NCBI RefSeq assembly: GCF_003265705.1
Contig: NW_020312867.1
Location: 6,979,561-7,043,560, forward strand
Direction of reading: 5' to 3'
Source of the DNA: Callorhinus ursinus
Lineage: Eukaryota; Chordata; Mammalia; Carnivora; Otariidae
DNA: 64,000 nucleotides
Below the pieces are notes generated by a model. It saw nothing but the letters and a program-made list of their open reading frames with translations, searched no databases and had not been told where the DNA came from. Numbering within the stretch: position 1 is the stretch's first letter; the number at the start of each line of letters is the position of its first letter. Positions 55,761 through 64,000 of this stretch are shown here, piece by piece. A program made the position numbers and the translations under genes.

Positions 55761-56369
55761 CCAGACTGGCTTATTTTACCCTGAGTTCCTGGCACAGGGC
55801 CTGAGGTTGGGTAAGGGCTCAGCCAGCATCTGCTCAATGAACGTGAAGGGTTATTATTAGATGCAGGTTAGGTGACAAAAATGTCTCTGTCCTTAAGGAA
55901 GCAAACTCATTTGCAGCAGGAGGAATAGACCCAAAACACTACAGACAAATTGTGCCAAGTCTGTGGTGTAGTTTCCAGAAGTAGAAGAGGACAAACCCAC
56001 TGGCTGCATCCCACAGGTGCCCTGGACCTCTTCCAAACCGGCCCACTTCCACCATCAGCTATTCAGTTGATTACTCGGTCCCAAGGCCTCTACTCTCAGG
56101 CTGCATCATCAGTATGCACCTTCTCCTTTGCCAGGTGCATCGCCAACCCAGACCCTCTTCTGTGCCAATAGTGGAAAGTGTCAGGAAGGGGAAAGATCAC
56201 TAAAGGCTTGAATAATAACTTTCTTAGCATTGTAGCTTTGTGTAGTTCACACTGAGTCCTCAGTTTCCCCATCTGTAAAAGGAAGATAATAGTCATCCCT
56301 TAATGAAGACAATAGCAATCTCTTTCTCATAAGCGTGCTGTGTTTTTTAGTATATGTGCTGCCGAAGTG

Positions 56370-56690
56370 AGCATAGGCGTGCTGTGTTTTTTCAGCCTGG
56401 ATCACTCTTCTCTAGATCTGATCAGAGCTGTCGTCTTACCATTTAGGTCTCAACTTAAATATCACCTCTCAAGAGGCCACGCATATTTACATGTTTACTG
56501 TCTGTCTCCTCCAGTAAGATCTAAGCGCCCAGAGTGTAGGGGTTTTGTCTCATTTTTTCCTTCCTCCCCAGCATCTAGCAGAGTGCTTGGCACATAGGAG
56601 ACACTCAGCAAATATTTGTTGAATGAGTGAGTGAGTGAGTGACCCTGTAGCCCACCTAGCACAGTGCCTGACATAGTATGCTCAGTCAAT
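56370..56690 (+). repeat. L2 3' end
   Basis: TTAGGTCTCAACTTAAATATCACC..GCATCTAGCAGAGTGCTTGGCACATAGG..AAATATTTGTTGAATGAGTG. Confidence 0.85.
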
Positions 56691-56699
56691 GTTAGGCAT

Positions 56700-58140
56700 C
56701 ATTATTACCTGTTAGGAAGATGTGGACCATTTGAAGGCTTTCAGTAGGTGGAAAGAATGTGATGAAGGCAGCCTCAGTAGGTAAGAACCTCCCAGGCAGA
56801 TCTGGAGGGTAGAAAGTGTATGATGCATTTGGGAGGCAGTGAGAAGGCAGACTGGCTGAGAAATGGTCTGGGTTGTCAGTAAAGCTGGTCAGGGAAAAGG
56901 GAGCAGTGACTGATGGTGGAGGCTTCAGGGCAGAGGGATGGCGATGGTTGACAGTACAGGTGGGGCCAATGAGGAGAGGCCCAACACTGGAGGGATGCAG
57001 CCAGGTCTCCAGTAACCCCTGGGAAAGAGAATCCCTTGCCAGCTGGGGCACAGCAGGCAGAACTGCAGGGAGATAAAAGCCAGAGGCACCTGCGACCTGT
57101 GGATCAGGTAGACTGCCCTGGTTGTTATTTTGGGGCTCTGGGCCAGGTGCAGATTCAAAGGCTTGATTGAAGCCTTTTGGCAACTCTTGTCTCAGCAGGG
57201 TAAACATCACCTGTCTCCTGCCACCTGTGGCAACAATGCCAGGAAGGTACCCTAGGCAGGCCCAAGGGGCCCGACTTTCCTGCTGCCCTCATGGAGCAAG
57301 AAGTACCCACCAGGAGAGGCCGCTCCTTTCCTGTCCTACAGCCCCCTTTCTGAAGGGCTCAGGTGGCGATTAGATACCTCCTGCCCAAGAGGGCCCTGTG
57401 GTTCTGGCCCATGGAAGGCAGGGGTAGGGCTTTGGGAGCCGTTGACAGCTGGGCCCAGCTGGGGGAAGGGGTCAGTTTGGGAGCAGGTGCAGATTTCAGG
57501 GAGGGCGGGGCCTGAAGGGAAGTAGGGATCTTGGTAGACTACAAAATTTCCCTCCCCATCCCCCAGCCACAGCTGGCTTCTCTAGGAACCTGATGACCTA
57601 GTTACACTGCTTAGAATTTGTTAGCTTAACTTGCAGTTTAGGGCTGTACCAGTCTCTCCTCTCTGAGGCTTCTTGGGTCCAAAAGGTGTCCTGGCATTCC
57701 CCCAAGAGGGTTCCATGTGAAGGACATCAACCATATCACATGTACAGGCTTCTTGTCCAATCAGGCTTCTCCCTTCTTCCCTGATGTGCCCCCCACCTAC
57801 CCAATCCCAGAAAAGACTGCCCTACCCCCACCTCTGCCTACTTCTGTCTCTCTCTCTCTGGGGGTTGATGGGTGGCAAATAGAGGTCACAAACTTCCCTG
57901 GAGGTTTAGCAGAGAGGGAGAGAACTCCTATTGCCCTAGAAATAGCTTTAGTATACATACCCATTTCCTCCTTACCTTCTCATCTGTGTGATGTTCAGAC
58001 TTGATGGAAGGGGGTGAGGAAGAATCTTCTGGGGGCTCTGGAGGCTCCAGCCCTCCCAGGCAGTAGCTACTCCTGGTATTCCTGGTGTCTGCCTCTCCAT
58101 GGCCTCCCTAGGACAAATTCCATCAGTTAAGAGTTAGGTA
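56700..58140. other. BCL2L1 intron 2, no repeat or exon recognised
   Basis: Moderately GC-rich. The 172-codon minus-strand frame (56692-57210) has no recognisable domain. Confidence 0.5.
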
Positions 58141-58143
58141 CAT

Positions 58144-58346
58144 GGGGCGCCTGGGTGGCTCAGTTGGTTAAACCGCTGCCTTCAGCTCAGGTCATGATTG
58201 CAGAGTCCTGGGATCGAGCCCCACATCGGGCTCCCTGCTCATGCAGGAAGCCTGCTTCTCCCCTCTGTCTGCCGCTCCCCCTGCTTGTGCTCTCTCTCTC
58301 TCTCTCTGTGTCAAATAAATAAATAAAATCTTTAAAAAAAAAAAAA
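58144..58346 (+). mobile_element. Can-SINE
   Basis: Perfect target repeats agagttaggtaca. Confidence 0.95.
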
Positions 58347-58384
58347 GAGTTAGGTACAAAATTTGCCAAACCAATTATTGAATC

Positions 58385-58705
58385 CTACTTGCTCTATAGT
58401 TATCCTTGGACAAATTACTTAGTCTCCCCCAGCCTTAGTTTCCTCATCTATAAAAAAGAGATGATAATATATAGGACTTTTTTCTTCTTCTTCTTCCTTT
58501 TTTTTTTTTTTTTTTTGGTGTAAAAAGGTGGTTTTATTAAAGCTCGGGGACAGGACCTATGGGCAGAAAATGTTGCCTGTAGTGCTTTTCTTGAAAGACT
58601 CTTGGGAGCATGAAAATAACTAGTAAGATACATGGAACACTTAGCATGGAGCCTAGCATATTGTAATTACTCAGTATGACAGCTACTCTTACTGCTATTG
58701 TTCAG
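58385..58705 (+). repeat. MIR interrupted by an insertion
   Basis: CAAATTACTTAGTCTCCCCCAGCC..TCATCTATAAAAAAGAG before, and GGAACACTTAGCATGGAGCCTAGCATATTG after, the T-rich insert. Confidence 0.75.
58484..58635 (-). mobile_element. polyadenylated retrocopy of an RNA 3' end, reverse
   Basis: On the minus strand the insert reads an RNA 3' end with AATAAA (58538-58533), cleavage about 17 nt on at CACC, and an A tail of about 22 nt mixed with GAA further out. It lies within a MIR. Target repeats are not clear. The source RNA is not identified; it resembles a family seen widely in carnivore genomes. Confidence 0.5.
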
Positions 58706-58969
58706 TGTCTTCACAGGTGATCAAGTTGCTGTGATCACTATTGGAGCTACTCTCCAAGAGCAAACTTTTAGGCTGAGAGAGTATGTGGATATCCTTTGGA
58801 GATTATAGGATTCCTGAAGCTGAGGACTGTGGCCCATAACCTTGTCCTCCATGTCCTCCACAAGTGCCCCAAGTCATGCTTTGTATACAGTAAGTGTTGC
58901 CGACCCAGCATTTGGCAATAGGGCCTATTTTCTTCGATCTTTGCCAAGTGCCCCCAAGAAGGCAGGGAC

Positions 58970-59060
58970 CTCCTCCTCTGCTTTATTTACTGCTGTGTCC
59001 CTAGAACCTGCCACAGAACCTGGAACATAGAAAGCACTCAGTCATTACTGTCAACTGAGT
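58970..59060 (+). repeat. L2 3' end
   Basis: TGCTGTGTCCCTAGAACCTGCC..AGAAAGCACTCAGTCATTAC. Confidence 0.75.
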
Positions 59061-59095
59061 GGAAGGCTTAGTTGAATATTAAAATACATAGGATT

Positions 59096-59200
59096 TGGGG
59101 CGCTGTCTGGCTTAGTCTGTAGAGCATGTGACTCTTAATCTTGGGGTTGTAAGTTTGAACCCCATGTTGGATGTAGAGATTACTTAAAAATAAAATCTTT
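59096..59200 (+). mobile_element. old Can-SINE
   Basis: GGCGCTGTCTGGCTTAGTCTGTAGAGC..TTGTAAGTTTGAACCCC; tail hosts the next SINE; outer target repeats acatagga. Confidence 0.87.
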
Positions 59201-59201
59201 A

Positions 59202-59432
59202 GGGGTGCCTGGATGGCTCAGTCCGTTAAGCATCCGACTCTTGTTTTCGGCTCTGGTCATGATCTCATGGTTGTGAGATCGAGCCCCACATCAGGCTGTG
59301 AGTTCAGCGCGTGGTCTACTTGAGATTCTTTCTCCCTCCCCCCTACTTCTCCCCCTGCTCGGTCTCTCTCTCTCTCAAATAAAATCTTTAAAAATATAAG
59401 AATAAAATCTTTAAAAAATAATAATAAATAAA
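59202..59432 (+). mobile_element. Can-SINE, intermediate age
   Basis: GGGGTGCCTGGATGGCTCAGTCC..CTCATGGTTGTGAGATCGAGCC. Confidence 0.9.
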
Positions 59433-59489
59433 GTACATAGGAGCACACCTAGCACATAGTAGGTGCATGACACGTGTTTGAATGATTAA

Positions 59490-59705
59490 ACAAAATACTG
59501 TGAGGACTCTGAGTTTTTCCAGGATGGCTCCACTCCTTGTTTGCTGTGTGGCCATAAGCCTCTTGCCCAAGCTCTGCCTATTGCCTCATCTGTTATAGAA
59601 AGATAACACCCGCCTTGCCTCCCTCATGGGCTAGCTGTGAGACTCCGGGAGATGATAGATGAAAAAGCACTTTGAGAACTATAAATATTTGGTTTTGTTG
59701 TTGCT
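59490..59705 (+). repeat. MIR
   Basis: TTGTTTGCTGTGTGGCC..AAAGCACTTTGAGAACTATAAATA. Confidence 0.75.
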
Positions 59706-59801
59706 CCTTGACTGAGGTCACAGCCATAGCTATGTCATTTCATTCGTTCATTCATTCATTCAACCAACGTTTTTTGAATGGAAACAATAGGTAGCTCTCT
59801 C

Positions 59802-59991
59802 TTTTTTTTTTTTTAAGATTTTATTTATTTATTAGAATGAGAGATAGAGAGCACGAGAGGGAAGAGGGTTAGAGGGAGAAGCAGACTCCCTGCAGAGCAG
59901 GGAGCCCAATGTGGGACTCGATCCCGGGACTCCAGGATCATGACCTGAGCCGAAGGCAGTCGCCCAACCAACTGAGCCACCCAGGCGCCCC
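59802..59991 (-). mobile_element. Can-SINE (subfamily B), reverse
   Basis: Perfect target repeats taggtagctctctctt. Confidence 0.95.
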
Positions 59992-60009
59992 TAGGTAGCT
60001 CTCTCTTAT

Positions 60010-60135
60010 CTGCCTTCATGAAATTGGACAGTTACTTTAGTTTTTTAAGTCTGAACATCTATCAAATGGAAATAATATTCTTTTCACAGGATTGTTGGGA
60101 GAAAGACTAAAGTAAGGTACTCTGAGCTTATTGAA
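60010..60135 (+). repeat. MIR
   Basis: GACAGTTACTTTAGTTTTTTAAGTCTGAAC..TCACAGGATTGTTGGGAG. Confidence 0.65.
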
Positions 60136-60139
60136 GCTG

Positions 60140-61035
60140 AAAACTGTCTCATTGGCTGTTATCAACTACTATTCGGCCTAGCACTTGGTGGCCGAGTGTT
60201 TAGCGACATTAAGCCATTGCAGACAAGGCCAGAATTCTGAGTGTGATTCAAATGGGAAATAGAAATTAGTATTAACTCCCAACCTCAGGATGTCCTCACC
60301 TGCCTAGGTTGGACTGCTGAGTGGGAACTCTGACCCAGCCAGGATCAGTGCTGCTTAAACATAAAACTGTGAGGCACAGCAGGCCTCACCCCATGTTCAC
60401 CTCTGATTCAGAACAAGAACAACCACCCCTTGTTCTACCCACTCTCCGTCTGCTACTCAGCTAGAAAAATTTCCCTTTGCTTACAGCACCCACATTCATA
60501 TGGAACCCTAGGGGTTACCATATCAAAGAAATCTTCAGGGAGTCATCAGAAATGTCCCTTAGGGTCAAGGGAGGGAGCCCAAGTCTAAGGCTCAGGGTCT
60601 CCTGGGACCGGATCAGGCAGCAGGTGCAGGCCTGAGGCCCCAGGCTGGCGGCTAAGTGACGAAACTGAGAGATGTGTAGGGCCAGACAAGAAGTCAACCC
60701 AGAGGAAACTGCCTGCCTGTCCATGCAGGTGTCTGGGCACCTGGGGGCAGTTTCTGGTCTGATTTAGTGGTGGAAGTTGGCATTCCAAATTAGTACCCCA
60801 AGCCTCAGTGAGGGAAACCCATGGAACTCCGGATCAAAGCCTGTTATTGGTACTCCGGTCAGTACCTTTGAACCCCTAGCAGCCTCCTTCCAGTTGAAAG
60901 AAGTCCTTACTCTGGGCTCCACAGCACTCCTACTGGAAGATTTCCAGAGACAATGGAATAATAGTCATAGCTCCCTTTATGGGGCCCCTGCTGTGGGTTG
61001 AGCACTGTGGTGGGGGCTTTTTAAGAAAATGAGAT
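60140..61035. other. BCL2L1 intron 2, nothing recognised
   Basis: Single-copy-looking; no exon signature. Confidence 0.5.
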
Positions 61036-61039
61036 CATT

Positions 61040-61470
61040 TTGTTATTGGGAGTATGGGTTATGGAGTCAGACAGAGCTGAGTTTGAATCTGGGTGCCATA
61101 ATGTACCAGCTTTGTCATCTTGGGCACCTTTCCCCCCTTCTCTGAGCCTCTGAAAAATGGAGACAGTAATATGTGCCTCAAAGGGTTTTCTCATACATGT
61201 GAGACTCAGCACAGATGTTAGAGTAACTTCAACAATAGTTAACATTTCTTGTGCAGTTACACTTAAGTGTTTCACATTATTAATTCTTTGAATTCTCAAA
61301 ACAGTACTATTGAGGTAGGTACTCTTATTATTCTCCTTTTACAGAGGAGAAAAGTGAGGCATAAGGAAGTTTAAGGGATTTGCCCAAAGATGCACAGCTA
61401 CTAAGTGGTAAAGGCATGATTTGAACCCAGGCCTGCTGGCTCCAAAGCCCCCATGTTCTACCACTGCATG
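61040..61470. repeat. MIR pair
   Basis: Plus copy 61040-61250 (GGAGTCAGACAGAGCTGAGTTTGAATC) and minus copy 61255-61470 (CTCCTTTTACAGAGGAG..CATGATTTGAACCCAGG). Confidence 0.88.
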
Positions 61471-61499
61471 AGGGCCCTGTAAATGTTGCTGCTGTTACC

Positions 61500-61640
61500 T
61501 TGTATCCAACATTGTAGCTGTCTCTGGTTTTTGGTCTATCTACTGAATTCTGAGCTCAGTGAAGGCAAGAAACCCATCTTAATCACCTTGCATCCCCGAA
61601 GACCAACATAGTACTCATTAATATTTGCTTAATGGCTAAG
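61500..61640 (+). repeat. L2 3' end
   Basis: TGAGCTCAGTGAAGGCAAGAAACCC..ATAGTACTCATTAATATTTGC. Confidence 0.7.
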
Positions 61641-62064
61641 AATATTCCCTGTCTTCATTAATCAATCAGTAGCTCTTTATCGACCATTTCCTGTAGAGTA
61701 GATTTGAGCTAAATCCTGGGAGGAATGCAAAGTACAACTGTGCCTCTGTAAACGGAAGACTGGGTGTGTGTATGGTTGGGGGGGGAGGCATTCCAGAGCT
61801 CTGTGTCATTGGCAGAAACTTCCACACAGGAGGCAGAAACAATACAGGTGGCTTGGGGATGTTTTCCAAGCTGGGATTCCCACCCCTCCCTCACTGGGCC
61901 ACTCCCTCCATCTCCTGCAGAACAAGGTGGCACAGATTCCCTACTCCTGCCCTAGGCAGAAACCACTCCTCTTTGCGCCCTCTCGAGTGAAGAAGGTGCA
62001 TCTTTCTTGCCCTTGCAACCAGTTTATGGGAGCCTAGAATGACAGGGAAAGAATCAGAAGTTTC

Positions 62065-62251
62065 GGGGTGCCTGGGTGGCTCGGTTGAGCGACTGCCTTC
62101 GGCTCAGGTCATGATCCTGGAGTCCCTGGATCGAGTCCCGCATCGGGTTCCCTCCTCAGCGGGGAGTCTGCTTCTCCCTCTGACCCTCCCCCCCTCATGT
62201 GCTCTCTCTCTCTCTCAAATAAATAAATAAAATAAAATCTTAAAAAAGAAA
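62065..62251 (+). mobile_element. Can-SINE (subfamily B)
   Basis: Perfect target repeats aaagaatcagaagttt; short head deletion after GGCTCGGTTGAGC. Confidence 0.95.
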
Positions 62252-62345
62252 AAGAATCAGAAGTTTGGAGCTGGGAAGGGACCTTAAAAAAATCACTACT
62301 GCCCTAGCACTGCAGCCAGAGTGGTCTTTTAAAAACCAGGTTCAG

Positions 62346-62556
62346 GGGGCGCCTGGGTGGCTCAGTTGCTTAAGCGTCTGCCTTCGGCTCAGGTCATGAT
62401 CCAGGAGTCCTGGGATCGAACGCTGCATCCAGCTCCCTGCTTAGCAGGGAGCCTGCTTCCCCCTCTCCTCCCCACGCGTTCTCTCTCTGTCTCTGTTGCT
62501 ATCTCTGTCTCTCTCAAATAAATAAATAAAATCTTTTTAAAAAAGTAAAATAAAAA
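62346..62556 (+). mobile_element. Can-SINE
   Basis: Perfect target repeats aaaaaccaggttcag. Confidence 0.95.
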
Positions 62557-62589
62557 CCAGGTTCAGATCTTAGCACATTCTTGCTTACA

Positions 62590-63270
62590 GCCCCCCATCC
62601 ACTTTGAATAAAACCCAGAGTCCTTACCAAATCCTCTAAGGCCTGCATGATCCGGTCCTGGCTGCCTGTCCATCCTCCATCCACTCCACCACTCCCTCTC
62701 TATACTCTGGCCACAGGGGCTTCTGCTCTCCCTGGTTCCTGTGACACTTGTCCCTGCCTGAGGGCCTTTGTATTTGCTGTTCCCACTACCTAGAATGCTC
62801 TGCCCTGCTGTATGCCTTGCAGGTTCTTTCCCTTGACTCAGCTCCCAGGTCACCTCCTCTGAGAGGTTCTCTTTGACCTTTAGTCTAAAGTAGCTGAGCT
62901 GCTTTTATTTATTTATTTATTTATTTTTATTTTATTATGTTATTTTAGTCACCATACATTACATCATTAGTTTTTGACATAGTGTTCCATGCTTCATTGT
63001 TTGCGTATAACACCCAGTTGAGTTACTTCTAAATCATTCTCTAGTGTTTTACCTGCTTGTATTTTTTGTCATAGCACTGACCTCTATCTGACATTTTCCT
63101 TTTGTGTGTTTACTTGGTTTTTGTCTGTCTCCTCTCCTGGAATACAAGCCTCATGATTATAAAGACTTTGGTTTGTTCATCATTTTATCTGTAGTTCCTA
63201 AAATTGTTCCTTGCAGGTAGTAAACATTCAACGATGATTTTGGAATGAAGGATTGAATAAATGAACAAAC
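62590..63270 (+). repeat. L2 split by a carnivore L1
   Basis: GGGCCTTTGTATTTGCTGTTCCCACTACCTAGAATGCTCTGCC..CTGAGAGGTTCTC, then after 63018 CATAGCACTGACCTC..TCTCCTGGAATACAAGCC..CATTTTATCTGTAGTTCC. Confidence 0.85.
62906..63018 (-). mobile_element. carnivore L1 3' end, reverse, very short
   Basis: (TTTA)n then AGTCACCATACATTACATCATTAG..GTATAACACCCAG, inverse of the carnivore L1 3' UTR. Confidence 0.85.
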
Positions 63271-63400
63271 CTGAGATACTGTTTTCATTTTACACATGAA
63301 AAAACTGAGGCCCAGAGAAGTGAAGCCATTAAGAATTGAGAGGGTTGTTTCAACTCACTTTTTGAATGGTCACTAAGTGCCAAGCACTATATTCAGTGAT
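63270..63400 (-). repeat. MIR fragment
   Basis: TCATTTTACACATGAAAAAACTGAGGCCCAGAG. Confidence 0.75.
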
Positions 63401-63780
63401 TTATTTGCATTATTTTTGTCACTTATCTTTAATTGTTATAATGAGTTGTTTGGAACACCATTTTTTGTATACCCTTACAGCATTTAAAAGAAAACTAGAC
63501 CAACTCTTATTTTTTATTGGAACCTCATTCTGTTCTACAAAGAGTTGGAGGCAACTTATGAAAATTCATGTAACTAGAAGGATTTAGCTGGGGGCGTCAG
63601 GTGAAAGAAAAGTATGGGTAAGAAAACAAGAGCCAGAACTAAAATAAGTCCACAGAAATGGATACATGAGTCACTTTGAACTGAGCAAAGTTTTTCTACT
63701 GTTGTTATGATTGATAAGTAAAGTATGCCCAGATTCTTGAAATGTTTTTTTGTTTCTTTTTTTTTTTAAATCCAACCACA

Positions 63781-63896
63781 GGGTACCCGGCTGGCCCAGT
63801 TGGTGGAGCATGCGGCTCTTGATCTTGGGGTTGTGAGTTCAAGCCCCACTTTGGGGGTGGAGCCTACTTAAAATAATAATGATAATAAAATAAAAT
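63781..63896 (+). mobile_element. old Can-SINE
   Basis: GGGTACCCGGCTGGCCCAGTTGG..CTTGGGGTTGTGAGTTCAAGCC; target repeats aaatccaa. Confidence 0.87.
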
Positions 63897-64000
63897 CCAA
63901 GCACACACATGACCTTGGGATTGTCCCAGACTGCATATAATAGTCCAGGATTTGTTGGCTCCCTCACCACCTCATCAGCTGGGCTCCTGGACTGAGACAG

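Larger units (their letters stand above)
44870..64000 (+). other. BCL2L1: BCL2L1 gene, 5' part, partial
   Basis: BCL2L1 encodes the mitochondrial apoptosis inhibitor Bcl-xL and, by alternative 5' splice-site choice, pro-apoptotic Bcl-xS. The window has exon 1 (5' UTR), intron 1, the main coding exon (residues 1-188) and about 17.9 kb of intron 2. The last coding exon, with the end of BH2 and the C-terminal membrane anchor, lies beyond 64000, as expected from the very long intron 2 of mammals. Orientation opposite to TPX2 matches the human chromosome 20 order. Confidence 0.95.

Noticed and set aside
1..64000. CRISPR array, operon, phage or plasmid system
   Set aside because: Interspersed SINE/L1 elements, spliced exons and CpG islands show mammalian nuclear DNA; the direct repeats are SINEs and target-site duplications.

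Overview
This is vertebrate nuclear DNA from a caniform carnivore, most likely an arctoid (bear, seal or mustelid group). The evidence is about 56 copies of tRNA-Lys-derived Can-SINEs in their arctoid forms, carnivore-specific L1 3' ends, and spliced genes. The species cannot be fixed from what is visible. There are no operons, CRISPR arrays or prokaryotic genes.

The window holds the divergent 5' halves of two genes that are head-to-head neighbours on human chromosome 20. TPX2 (spindle assembly factor, Aurora A activator) lies on the minus strand from about 32.2 kb down to and beyond position 1. I place a non-coding first exon (about 32.17-32.24 kb), the start-codon exon (16.84-17.01 kb) and four further coding exons (14.9, 4.8, 3.3 and 1.0 kb). 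All splice phases agree except at one place: the exon for about residues 77-119 cannot be found. BCL2L1 (Bcl-xL/Bcl-xS) lies on the plus strand. Its non-coding exon 1 ends at 45119 and its main coding exon spans 45407-46100 (residues 1-188). The window then ends inside the very long intron 2. The two genes have separate CpG-rich promoters about 11 kb apart.

Layout: 1-32.2 kb is TPX2 introns and exons, crowded with SINEs and old L1 pieces, with a 10-N assembly gap at 11.5 kb. 32.2-32.5 kb is the TPX2 promoter, with CHR, CCAAT and two ZNF143-type motifs. 32.5-43.7 kb is repeat-rich intergenic DNA. 43.7-45.1 kb is the BCL2L1 CpG island with a probable distal alternative first exon and the main first exon. 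45.1-46.1 kb is the start of BCL2L1. 46.1-64 kb is intron 2, poor in SINEs at first and rich in ancient MIR/L2.

I see no undescribed multi-gene system. The most unusual element is a perfect 5' half of tRNA-Cys(GCA), 35 nt and ending at the anticodon. It sits in an old L2 copy between perfect 16-bp target-site duplications and has no poly(A) tail, which is a retroposed tRNA half. Other points of interest are two very short polyadenylated retrocopies, a 9-codon uORF ending 2 nt before the Bcl-xL start, loss of the D76 caspase site in Bcl-xL, and the missing TPX2 exon.
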